Source of the DNA: Actinomycetes bacterium
Lineage (GTDB): Bacteria > Actinomycetota > Actinomycetes > Actinomycetales > Cellulomonadaceae
Direction: 5' to 3'
Length of the DNA stretch: 29,691 nucleotides
Assembly (NCBI GenBank): GCA_023412515.1
Contig: JAEYNO010000158.1
Coordinates: forward strand, 1 to 29,691
Shown here: in pieces, positions 1 to 6,327 of the stretch
Layout: every line of letters begins with the position of its first letter
Numbering within the stretch: position 1 is the stretch's first letter
Made by a program: the position numbers and the translations under genes
The notes under the pieces: model-generated
The model's input: the letters and a program-made list of their open reading frames with translations, nothing else
Told to the model about the DNA's origin: nothing
The model's database searches: none

Positions 1-2
1 AG

Positions 3-1055
3 CGCGAGGCGTTCTACCGGTCCGCGCTCGCGCAGGCCGCGGCGGCGGGGGTCGCGGCGGTGCACGAGCAGTCGGCGCCGCACGTCGACACGCGCGCGGG
101 ACTGCGTCGGCTGCTCGCGATGACCGCCGACCCGGCGTCGGCCCTCCCGCTCGTCGTGGGGTACCGCGCGGAGCGGTGCGTGACGGCCGACGACGCGCGG
201 TCGCTGCTCGCCGACGTGCCAGGCCTGACGGGCATCGGCGGCGACCTCAACGTCGACGGGTCGCTGGGGTCGCGCACCGCCGCGCTGCGGCACCCGTACG
301 CGGACGCGCCCGCCGTCACGGGCACGCTGCACCTGACGGCCGAGCAGATCGCGAACCACGTCACGGCGGTGACCCGTGCGGGCTCGCACGCCGCGTTCCA
401 CGTCATCGGCGACCGGGCGCTCGACGAGCTCCTGCTCGGGCTGCGCGCGGCCGCCGACGTCGAGGGCACCGCGGCGATCGCCGCGGCCGGGCACCGGGTC
501 GAGCACGCCGAGATGGTCGACGCGCACTCGCTCGCGCAGATCGTGCTGCTCGGGCTGCGGCTGTCGGTGCAGCCCGCGTTCGACGCCGCGTGGGGCGGGC
601 CGGACGGCATGTACGCGCGGCGCGTGGGGCCCGGGCGGGCGGCGGCGATGAACCCGTTCGCCGACCTCGCGGCGGCCGGCGTGCCGCTCGCGCTCGGCTC
701 GGACGCACCCGTGACCCCGCTGGACCCGTGGGCGGGCGTGCGCGCCGCCGCCGCTCACCACGAGCCGGACCAGCGGATCTCGGTGCGTGCCGCGTTCCGT
801 GCCGCGACGCGCGGCGGGTGGCGTCTGGCGGGCCTCGACCACACGGGGGCGGGGGAGCTGCGCGTCGGTGCGCCCGCGCACCTCGCGGTGTGGCGTGCCG
901 AGCACCTCGTCGTGCAGGCGTCGCGCACGTCCGCCTGGAGCGCCGACGCACGCGCCGGCAGCCCGCTCCTGCCGGACCTGTCGCCCGACGCACCCGCGCC
1001 GCAGTGCCTGCGCACGGTGCGCGCGGGTGTCGTCCTGCACGACGCGCTGGGCTGA
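3..1055 (+). CDS. Amidohydrolase family 3 (YtcJ-like), C-terminal part
   Basis: The gene enters the window already open, so its N-terminus and the first metal-binding HxH are missing; about 350 residues remain. The segment reading AAGVAAVHEQSAPH near the left edge resembles the 'GIT.VHE' strand of YtcJ-type amidohydrolases. Later landmarks are HVIGDRA (near base 400), RVEHAEM (near 500) and GSDAPVTPLDPW (near 700), which supply the metal-ligand histidines and the catalytic aspartate of the TIM-barrel amidohydrolase superfamily. The end, with GELRVGAPAHLAVW, is the usual return of the chain to the small beta domain. These are Zn- or Fe-dependent hydrolases of C-N bonds, probably cytosolic; the substrate cannot be told from sequence. 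A GTG at 60 could be mistaken for the start, but homology continues upstream of it. A short hairpin follows the stop. Confidence 0.88.
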   Translation, partial: REAFYRSALAQAAAAGVAAVHEQSAPHVDTRAGLRRLLAMTADPASALPLVVGYRAERCVTADDARSLLADVPGLTGIGGDLNVDGSLGSRTAALRHPYADAPAVTGTLHLTAEQIANHVTAVTRAGSHAAFHVIGDRALDELLLGLRAAADVEGTAAIAAAGHRVEHAEMVDAHSLAQIVLLGLRLSVQPAFDAAWGGPDGMYARRVGPGRAAAMNPFADLAAAGVPLALGSDAPVTPLDPWAGVRAAAAHHEPDQRISVRAAFRAATRGGWRLAGLDHTGAGELRVGAPAHLAVWRAEHLVVQASRTSAWSADARAGSPLLPDLSPDAPAPQCLRTVRAGVVLHDALG

Positions 1056-1080
1056 CGGCGCGCGCGACCGCAACCTCGTC

Positions 1081-1097
1081 CGGGTGAAGTTCACCCG
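1081..1097. terminator. Short perfect dyad after the amidohydrolase gene
   Basis: CGGGTGAAGTTCACCCG has two perfect 8-base arms around one base. As RNA it would fold as a 6-bp stem with a 5-nt loop, 26 nt after the stop codon. It has no T-tract, which is common for actinobacterial hairpin terminators. Because the DNA is an almost perfect palindrome, a protein-binding site is the alternative. Confidence 0.45.
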
Positions 1098-1455
1098 ACG
1101 GTTCGTCGGCTGGGAGGCGTGCACGCGACGGCGGCGCACGACACGCGGACGACACGCCGAGCGACGGGATCGGACGCCGCGCGATCGGGCGGCGCTGACC
1201 TGCGCCGATCCTGCTGACCTGGCCAGACGTCCCCTTGACAGTGCTCCCGTGGCTAGTAGTTTCGCGTGTGGCCCGCCGTCGCGGGTGCCGGGGGGACTCA
1301 CGAGGCCTGCGCGGCGCCGCGCCGCATGAGCTCCGACCGGGCCCGCGCGTCCAACAGAGAACGGCAGGCACCACCTCGCCGGTACGAAGGGCGCGCGGGC
1401 CGGTCGGTCGGAGCCGCCGATCGGTGCGGGGCGCCGCGTTCACGGGCGGCTGACG
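1098..1455. other. Non-coding stretch between amidohydrolase and lnt
   Basis: No open frame here looks like a protein: the candidates are arginine-rich shadows without a ribosome-binding site. It contains a good promoter at 1235-1262 and, downstream, strongly self-complementary sequence such as the 14-base palindrome GCGCGGCGCCGCGC at 1309-1322. It may be a long lnt leader or a separate small RNA; see the findings. Confidence 0.5.
1235..1262 (+). promoter_or_regulatory. Sigma-70-type promoter upstream of lnt
   Basis: A consensus -35 TTGACA (1235-1240) is followed after 16 nt by TAGTTT (1257-1262), giving a predicted start near 1269. A full TTGACA is uncommon in such GC-rich DNA, so this is probably a strong promoter. 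The first clear gene, lnt, starts about 200 nt further on. Confidence 0.55.
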
Positions 1456-1461
1456 TACCCT
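1456..1461 (+). promoter_or_regulatory. Putative -10 element for leaderless lnt transcript
   Basis: TACCCT lies 6 nt before the GTG start of lnt, the distance expected when transcription begins at the start codon itself. There is no Shine-Dalgarno sequence in front of this GTG, which supports a leaderless mRNA. Confidence 0.45.
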
Positions 1462-1467
1462 GCTGCG

Positions 1468-3036
1468 GTGCCTCTCCCGCCGTCCGCCCGCTGGCTGACG
1501 CTCGTCTTCGCGGCGGCCGGCGGCTTCTTCACCCGGCTCGCGTTCCCCGACCCGGGGTGGAGCCTGCTCGCCCCCGTCGGCATGACGCTGCTGTACCTGG
1601 CGCTGCGCCGCGACTCGGCGCGCTGGAACGCGCTCGTGGGCCTCGTGTGGGGGCTGACGTGCTTCGGCCCCATGATCACGTGGGCCGACGAGGCCGTGGG
1701 CCTGGTCCCGTGGCTCGCGCTGACCGTCCTCGAGGCCTCCTACGTCGCGCTGTTCGGCGCCGCGTGGTCGTGGGCGCGGCGCGGCCACGCCGTGTGGCGC
1801 GGCGGGTTCTGGCAGCTGCTCGTGTTCGTGGTCCTCTGGGTGGGCGTCGAGGAGCTCCGGTCGAGCTGGCCCTTCGGCGGCTTCCCGTGGGGTCGGCTGG
1901 CGTTCTCGCAGGCGGACTCGCCCCTCGCGGCGTTCATGTGGGTGGGCGGCACGCCGTTGCTCAGCGCGGTCGTCGCGGGCCTCGGCGTGCTCCTGGCTCG
2001 TGCCGCGCTGGCCGCGGGGCAGGTCGCGTTCGTCCGGACGGTCGGTGCGCTCGCCGCGGTCGGCGCGGTCGTCGCGACGTCGCTCGTGATCCCGCTCGAC
2101 ACGGCCGCCCAGACCGGCACGCTCCGCGTCGGGGCGGTCCAGGGCAACGTCCCGGAACCGGGCCGGCTGGACGCGTTCGGGCAGCGCCGGCAGGTCCTCG
2201 ACAACCACGTCGCGGGCACGCGCGCGCTGCTCGGGTCCACCGCACCTGGTGACCTCGACGTCGTGCTGTGGCCCGAGAACGGCTCCGACATCGACCCCCA
2301 GGTCGACGCCGAGGCCGCCGGGCTCATCGACGGCGTCGCGCAGGAGGTCGACGCCCCGCTGCTGGTGGGGACCGTGCAGTACCCGGACTCCGGCGGCCGC
2401 TACAACACCGCCGTGCTGTGGGAGCCGGGCGTCGGCCCGGTCGCGACCTACTCGAAGCAGCGGCCCGCGCCGTTCGCCGAGTACGTCCCGATGCGCTCGT
2501 TCGTGCGGCACTTCTCCGACGCGGTCGACCTCGTGACGCGCGACATGCTGCCCGGCACGAAGCCGGGCGTGATCCCGCTGGCGTCCGAGCGCCTGGGACG
2601 CACCGTCGTGCTCGGGGACGTCATCTGCTTCGAGGTCGCGTACGACGCGATCGTCCGCGAGGCCGTGACCGAAGGCGGCGAGCTGCTGGTCGTGCAGACC
2701 AACAACGCGTCCTTCGGGTGGTCCGACGAGTCGACCCAGCAGCTCGCGATGGCGCGCCTGCGCGCGGTCGAGCTGGGGCGTGCGACCGTGCAGATCTCCA
2801 CGGTCGGCGTGAGCGCGGTGATCGCACCCAACGGGGTCGTCACGCAGCGCACCGCGCTGTTCACCGCCGACCAGATGATCGCGGACCTGCCGCTGCGGGA
2901 CTCGCTCACGCCGGCCGCGCGCGCGGGGGACTGGCCGGCCCGGGTCGCGTGCGTGCTCGCGGTGTGGGTCGTGCTCGCCGGCATGGTCGGCGCCGCGCGG
3001 CTGCGGCGGGACGACCGACCCGAGGGCCCCGCCTGA
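1468..3036 (+). CDS. lnt: Apolipoprotein N-acyltransferase
   Basis: Lnt transfers an acyl chain from phospholipid to the N-terminal cysteine of diacylated lipoproteins, the last step of lipoprotein maturation, at the outer face of the cytoplasmic membrane. The 522-aa protein has about six N-terminal membrane segments (roughly residues 8-210) followed by a carbon-nitrogen hydrolase (nitrilase-fold) domain (about 218-475) and a C-terminal membrane helix (about 485-508). The catalytic triad is visible: E270 in WPEN, K330 in YSKQRP and C387 in ICFE. Length and triad spacing fit the enzyme family. GTG at 1468 is chosen because the first membrane helix follows directly and a TACCCT box sits 6 nt upstream. 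No Ppm1 (polyprenol mannosyltransferase) domain is fused, unlike Mycobacterium tuberculosis. It is convergent with rbpA and shares a bidirectional terminator with it. Confidence 0.96.
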   Translation: MPLPPSARWLTLVFAAAGGFFTRLAFPDPGWSLLAPVGMTLLYLALRRDSARWNALVGLVWGLTCFGPMITWADEAVGLVPWLALTVLEASYVALFGAAWSWARRGHAVWRGGFWQLLVFVVLWVGVEELRSSWPFGGFPWGRLAFSQADSPLAAFMWVGGTPLLSAVVAGLGVLLARAALAAGQVAFVRTVGALAAVGAVVATSLVIPLDTAAQTGTLRVGAVQGNVPEPGRLDAFGQRRQVLDNHVAGTRALLGSTAPGDLDVVLWPENGSDIDPQVDAEAAGLIDGVAQEVDAPLLVGTVQYPDSGGRYNTAVLWEPGVGPVATYSKQRPAPFAEYVPMRSFVRHFSDAVDLVTRDMLPGTKPGVIPLASERLGRTVVLGDVICFEVAYDAIVREAVTEGGELLVVQTNNASFGWSDESTQQLAMARLRAVELGRATVQISTVGVSAVIAPNGVVTQRTALFTADQMIADLPLRDSLTPAARAGDWPARVACVLAVWVVLAGMVGAARLRRDDRPEGPA

Positions 3037-3089
3037 GACGCGCACGGCGGCGGTCCGGCCGCGCGGTGCGCGGACCCGGACCCGGACAG

Positions 3090-3125
3090 CACGATGCCCC
3101 CGGTGCGAGCACCGGGGGCATCGTG
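3090..3125. terminator. Bidirectional terminator between lnt and rbpA
   Basis: A perfect stem: ACGATGCCCCCGGTG (3091-3105) pairs with 3110-3124 around the loop CGAG, and the flanking C3090/G3125 adds a sixteenth pair. It lies exactly between two converging genes and has no long T-run. Confidence 0.9.
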
Positions 3126-3133
3126 GACGGGTG

Positions 3134-3478
3134 TCAGGCGCTGCGGCGCAGCTTGCCCGCACGCAGCAGGTCGAGCCGCTCGTCGAGCAGCTCCTGCAGC
3201 TCGTTCACCGTGCGCCGCTCGAGGAGCATGTCCCAGTGCGTGCGCGGCGGCTTGCCGGCCTTCACCTCGGGCTTCGACGCGTCGCGCAGCAGCGCCTCGG
3301 TGCCGCAGCGGCACTCCCACACCACGGGGACGTCCGCCTCGACCGAGAACGGCAGGATGATGGTGTGCCCGTTGGGGCAGTCGTAGTACGCCTGGAGACG
3401 AGGGGCGAAGTCGACGCCCTGCTCGGTCTCCATGCTGTGGGACCCGATGCGCATGCCGCGCAGGGACCTGTTGGCCAT
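3134..3478 (-). CDS. rbpA: RNA polymerase-binding protein RbpA
   Basis: RbpA binds the principal sigma factor and RNA polymerase and stabilises the open promoter complex in actinobacteria; it also affects rifampicin tolerance. The protein is 114 aa, the normal length. The core-domain zinc ligands are C34, H38, C56 and C58 (in YYDCPNGH and ECRCGT). The basic linker KAGKPPRTHWDM follows near residues 73-84, then the sigma-interaction helices (RRTVNELQELLDERLDLLR, about 88-106). ATG at 3478 has a GGAGGT ribosome-binding site a few nt upstream. The gene is monocistronic, convergent with lnt, and sits behind a sigma-R/SigH-like promoter at 3559-3584, matching the known stress control of rbpA in Streptomyces. 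Confidence 0.98.
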   Translation of the reverse strand: MANRSLRGMRIGSHSMETEQGVDFAPRLQAYYDCPNGHTIILPFSVEADVPVVWECRCGTEALLRDASKPEVKAGKPPRTHWDMLLERRTVNELQELLDERLDLLRAGKLRRSA

Positions 3479-3558
3479 GAGGGACCTCCGTGCCGTGTGG
3501 TTCCGGCAGCTCGCGCCCTGCCGGGTTCCAGATCGAATCGTTCCGCTTCCTGTTCGTC

Positions 3559-3584
3559 AACGCGGGGCGGTACGGCGATGTTCC
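3559..3584 (-). promoter_or_regulatory. Sigma-R/SigH-like promoter of rbpA
   Basis: On the minus strand GGAAC (3584-3580) is followed after exactly 18 nt by GTT (3561-3559). The published SigR/SigH consensus is GGAAT or GGAAY, 16-20 nt, then GTT. The rbpA start lies about 80 nt downstream. The assignment is a motif match plus known regulation of rbpA in Streptomyces. Confidence 0.65.
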
Positions 3585-3692
3585 TACCCGCGGTGAAGGT
3601 CTGGTGAACACACACTGTGGCAGGAACGGCCGCGGTGCGCGCGTTGGGCGCGGGGGAGCGACGGCGCGCTCGTGCTGCCTAGGGTGGGTGGC

Positions 3693-4646
3693 ATGACGAT
3701 GACGTACCGCCGCCTCGGCGACAGCGGCCTGACGGTGTCCACGGCAGGGCTCGGGTGCAACACGTTCGGGGCGACGCTCGCGCCCGACGGCGTGGGGGAG
3801 GTCGTGCACGCGGCGCTGGACGCGGGCGTGACGTTCTTCGACACCGCCGACGTGTACGGCGGCGAGCCGGGTCAGAGCGAGGAGCTCCTCGGCGCGGCGC
3901 TGCGCGGTCACCGCGACGACGTCGTGGTCGCGACGAAGTTCGGCATGGACGTCGGTGGGCTCAACGGCGCGGACTGGGGCGCGCGCGGGTCGCGCCGGTA
4001 CGTACGCCGTGCGATCGAGGGGTCGCTGCGGCGCCTCGGCACGGACCACGTCGACCTCTACCAGCTCCACGCGCCGGACCCCGCCACGCCGATCGAGGAG
4101 ACCCTCGCGGCGCTGCACGAGCTGGTCGTCGAGGGCAAGGTGCGCTACGTCGGGTCCTCGAACTTCGCCGCCTGGCAGGTCGTCGACGCCGACTGGTCCG
4201 CCCGGTCGGCGGGAACGACGCCGTTCGTGTCGGCGCAGAACCGGTACAACCTCCTGGACCGAGGCGCGGAGGCGGAGCTCGTGCCGGCGGCCGAGCAGGT
4301 CGGCGTGGGCATCCTGCCGTACGTGCCGCTCGCGTCGGGCCTGCTCACCGGCAAGTACCGCCGCGGCCAGGACGCCCCCGAGGGCAGCCGGCTGGCGCGC
4401 ATGCCGCAGCGGCTCGCGGCCGCGGACTTCGACCGGATCGAGGCGCTCGCCGCGCTCGCGCAGGGCTGGGGCGTGGACCTGCCGACGCTCGCGCTCGGGG
4501 GCCTCGCGGCCCAGCCCGCCGTCGCGTCGATCATCTCGGGAGCGCGCACGCCGGAGCAGGTGCGCGCGAACGTCGCGTCGGCGCTGTGGGAGCCGACGCT
4601 CGAGCAGCTCGCAGCCATCGACGACGCGTCGCCCGGCCCGGCCTGA
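3693..4646 (+). CDS. Aldo/keto reductase
   Basis: An NADPH-dependent oxidoreductase of the aldo/keto reductase superfamily, 317 aa, predicted cytosolic. The catalytic tetrad is visible: D50 (FFDTADVYG), Y55, K82 (VATKFG) and H126 (DLYQLHAPD). The strand VRYVGSSNF and the C-terminal ISGARTPEQVRAN, which in relatives binds the cofactor 2'-phosphate, are also present. It resembles the YajO/Tas-like AKR branch; the natural substrate is unknown. ATG 3693 is chosen because TAGGGT (3679-3684) sits 8 nt upstream, suggesting a leaderless transcript; ATG 3699 is possible. A hairpin at 4650-4686 follows the stop. Confidence 0.93.
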   Translation: MTMTYRRLGDSGLTVSTAGLGCNTFGATLAPDGVGEVVHAALDAGVTFFDTADVYGGEPGQSEELLGAALRGHRDDVVVATKFGMDVGGLNGADWGARGSRRYVRRAIEGSLRRLGTDHVDLYQLHAPDPATPIEETLAALHELVVEGKVRYVGSSNFAAWQVVDADWSARSAGTTPFVSAQNRYNLLDRGAEAELVPAAEQVGVGILPYVPLASGLLTGKYRRGQDAPEGSRLARMPQRLAAADFDRIEALAALAQGWGVDLPTLALGGLAAQPAVASIISGARTPEQVRANVASALWEPTLEQLAAIDDASPGPA

Positions 4647-4649
4647 GAC

Positions 4650-4686
4650 GGTGCGGGCGGCGTCGTCGGCCGCCACCGCCCGCACC
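4650..4686 (+). terminator. Hairpin after the aldo/keto reductase gene
   Basis: GGTGCGGGCGG (4650-4660) pairs with CCGCCCGCACC (4676-4686), an 11-bp stem around a 15-nt loop that can itself pair. It begins within a few nt of the stop codon. Probable intrinsic terminator. Confidence 0.75.
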
Positions 4687-4819
4687 CCGACGCGTCCTCA
4701 CGTGCGGCCGCCCGCAAGCCCCGGGGCGCAGGGCACGATCCCGTCTGAGACGACGCTCACGCCCCGTCACGCGTGTATCCGCTCGTCGCCGCGACCGGCG
4801 GCTGCGTAGCGTGGACGGC

Positions 4820-5347
4820 ATGGCTCACGAGAACCCGCCCACCGCACTGCCGCCCGTCGACCGCGCCGCGGCCGACGCGTTCTGGGCGGACTACGCCGCC
4901 GCGCACCCGGACGCCGTGGCGGCGTGCTCGGACTACACGGTCGAGTACTTCGGCGACAACCCGCGCCTGGCGGACCAGCTGCTGCGGACGGTGACGCACG
5001 GGCCGAAGCGCGGCACCGCGGAGCTGACGAGCGAGTACCGCGCGCGCGGTGACGAGCTGCCGCGCGTCGGCAGCCACTGGATCGCGTGCGACAGCACGGG
5101 TGCGCCCGCGATCATCATCCGCAGCACCGACCTGCGCATCCTCACGTTCGACGAGGTCGACGCCGACTTCGCGTACGCGGAGGGGGAGGACGACCGGTCG
5201 CTGGAGAGCTGGCGCCGCGAGCACCGGACGTACTGGACCCGGACCTGCGCCGCCCGTGGCGCGACCTGGTCGGAGAGCGACGAGATCGTGTGCGAGCGGT
5301 TCTCCGTGGTGTGGCCGCCCGAGCTCGCGGACGCGGCCCGGGCCTGA
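4820..5347 (+). CDS. ASCH domain-containing protein (YhfF-like)
   Basis: A 175-aa soluble protein with the ASCH fold (about residues 45-155), a beta-barrel related to PUA and thought to bind RNA or modified nucleosides. Recognisable segments are FWADYAAAHPD, the motif KRGTAELTSEY (normally GxKxxT), PRVGSHWIACDSTGAPAIIIRST, FDEVDADFAYAEGEDDRSLESWRREH and the closing VCERFSVVW. The C-terminal WRREH and VCERF pattern is typical of the stand-alone bacterial branch once called DUF984. The reaction or ligand is not established; some ASCH proteins hydrolyse N4-acetylcytidine, but that cannot be assigned here. ATG 4820 has TAGCGT 7 nt upstream, indicating a leaderless start. It is monocistronic and ends in a strong hairpin shared with the converging next gene. 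Confidence 0.88.
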   Translation: MAHENPPTALPPVDRAAADAFWADYAAAHPDAVAACSDYTVEYFGDNPRLADQLLRTVTHGPKRGTAELTSEYRARGDELPRVGSHWIACDSTGAPAIIIRSTDLRILTFDEVDADFAYAEGEDDRSLESWRREHRTYWTRTCAARGATWSESDEIVCERFSVVWPPELADAARA

Positions 5348-5352
5348 GCCCG

Positions 5353-5387
5353 CGGTGGTCGGCCGGTCGTCGTCCGGCCGACCACCG
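5353..5387. terminator. Bidirectional terminator
   Basis: GGTGGTCGGCCGG (5354-5366) pairs perfectly with 5374-5386 around the 7-nt loop TCGTCGT; C5353/G5387 adds a fourteenth pair. It lies between the ASCH gene and the converging gene that ends at 5391. Confidence 0.88.
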
Positions 5388-5390
5388 GCG

Positions 5391-5837
5391 TCACGGGCGC
5401 AGGACGCGGGCACGGTGCTCACCGACCGCCAGGACGACCCGCACCGGGACTCCCCGGTCGTCAGCGGCCTCCCGCACGGCGGCCTCCCACGTGCGCTCGA
5501 ACGCGCCGCGGTCGCCGCCCGCGGCGCGCACGACCGCGACGACGAGCGCACCACCCGGCGCCTCGTGCCGCAGGACGTCGTCGATCGCCACCATCACCTG
5601 GCGGACGTCGCCGGGCACCGGCTGCAACGGGATGCCGACCAGCGGGAGGACGACGGGCAGCAGCCGCGCGTCCGCGTCGAGGAGCAGGAGCCACAGCGCC
5701 GGGGGACCGGCACGCTCGGGGCCGATCAGCGCGAGGGCGGCATCGAGCACCGCGTCGTCGTGCAGCAGCGGTGCCGTGGGCAGGGAGGGAAGGTCGTCGT
5801 CGGGGCCGGGTGCGGTCCAGCTCGTGTCGTCGTGCAT
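5391..5837 (-). CDS. Uncharacterised actinobacterial protein behind an SOS box
   Basis: Function not recognised. The 148-aa protein is soluble by appearance, with an acidic N-terminus (MHDDTSWTAP, DDDLPSLPT) and then an alternating alpha/beta pattern: ALWLLLLDADARLLPVVLPL (about 55-74), VRQVMVAIDDVL, GGALVVAVVR (a buried strand) and GVPVRVVLAVGEHRARVL at the end. The pattern 'LLDAD...LPVVLP' with later 'ALVVAVVR' and 'GVPVR..L' reminds me of a family of hypothetical actinobacterial proteins without an assigned role. Start ATG 5837 is preferred over upstream starts because CAGGCT lies 6 nt before it, a possible leaderless -10. The perfect LexA-type box at 5896-5911 lies about 60 bp upstream and faces no other gene, so DNA-damage induction is a reasonable inference. 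Confidence 0.75.
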   Translation of the reverse strand: MHDDTSWTAPGPDDDLPSLPTAPLLHDDAVLDAALALIGPERAGPPALWLLLLDADARLLPVVLPLVGIPLQPVPGDVRQVMVAIDDVLRHEAPGGALVVAVVRAAGGDRGAFERTWEAAVREAADDRGVPVRVVLAVGEHRARVLRP

Positions 5838-5895
5838 GGGGCGAGCCTGGGGGAGCGGCGCACCGCGACGAGGACCACCGGGCGATCCCTGTGGC

Positions 5896-5911
5896 TCGAA
5901 CACGTGTTCGA
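5896..5911 (-). promoter_or_regulatory. LexA (SOS) box
   Basis: TCGAACACGTGTTCGA is a perfect 16-bp palindrome and fits the mycobacterial LexA consensus TCGAAC-N4-GTTCGA in full. I see no second copy in the window. It lies upstream of the leftward gene starting at 5837. No gene starts rightward from it. Confidence 0.8.
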
Positions 5912-5985
5912 CACGCCTGTGGTCGGCTCGGGACGGCCCGTGAGCCGGGGGAGCGCGTCGGGCGCCGCGACGCGCGAGCGGTTCG

Positions 5986-6201
5986 TCAGGGGCGACGCCA
6001 CAGCCGGGGCGCGAGCGCGAGACCCAGTGCGCCCAGCGCGCCGAACGCGCCGGCGACCACGGGGCGGCCGCCCTCGGCGAGCACCGAGACGGCCACGACC
6101 ACGGCGAGCGCAGCCAGCAGGAGGATCGCCGCCGTCACGCGGCGGGACCGACGCTCCCGCGCGACCTCGACGATGCTGCCCGACTGCTGTGCCGCGTCCA
6201 C
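5986..6201 (-). CDS. Small two-helix membrane protein
   Basis: Family not recognised. With GTG 6201 as start the product has 71 aa: a basic, soluble N-terminus (VDAAQQSGSIVEVARERRSRR) followed by two hydrophobic segments, VTAAILLLAALAVVVAVSVLA and PVVAGAFGALGALGLALAPRL, and a short basic tail WRRP. The tight RRSRR just before the first helix suggests a cytoplasmic N-terminus. GTG 6201 is preferred because GGGGAGG lies 7-8 nt upstream; longer frames start in sequence without homology-like character. It lies downstream of the exporter gene on the same strand but behind that gene's terminator hairpin, so it is probably transcribed separately. Confidence 0.65.
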   Translation of the reverse strand: MDAAQQSGSIVEVARERRSRRVTAAILLLAALAVVVAVSVLAEGGRPVVAGAFGALGALGLALAPRLWRRP

Positions 6202-6275
6202 GAGCGCGCCTCCCCGGCGATGACCGCGCCCGGTCCGGTCCGCGGGCGTCGATCGCACCTTCTCACACGCCGGCG

Positions 6276-6309
6276 GCACGGCGGCGGGACCCGGGGCCCG
6301 CCGCCGTGC
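6276..6309 (-). terminator. Terminator hairpin after the MFS exporter gene
   Basis: GCACGGCGGCGGG (6276-6288) pairs with CCCGCCGCCGTGC (6297-6309), a 13-bp perfect stem with an 8-nt loop, located 18 nt past the stop of the leftward exporter gene. Confidence 0.82.
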
Positions 6310-6327
6310 ACCACGCCACGCGGCAGC

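Noticed and set aside
1285..1300. C6 run on the minus strand as a 6C RNA
   Set aside because: Only one C6 loop is seen; the 6C motif needs two C-rich hairpins.
403..3162. Long minus-strand open frame of 919 codons
   Set aside because: It lies opposite lnt and the amidohydrolase, is arginine/alanine-rich without domain motifs, and is a GC-bias shadow.
3530..3550. Second SOS-like sequence (TCGAATCGTTCC)
   Set aside because: It lacks the TCGAAC/GTTCGA arms and is not palindromic.
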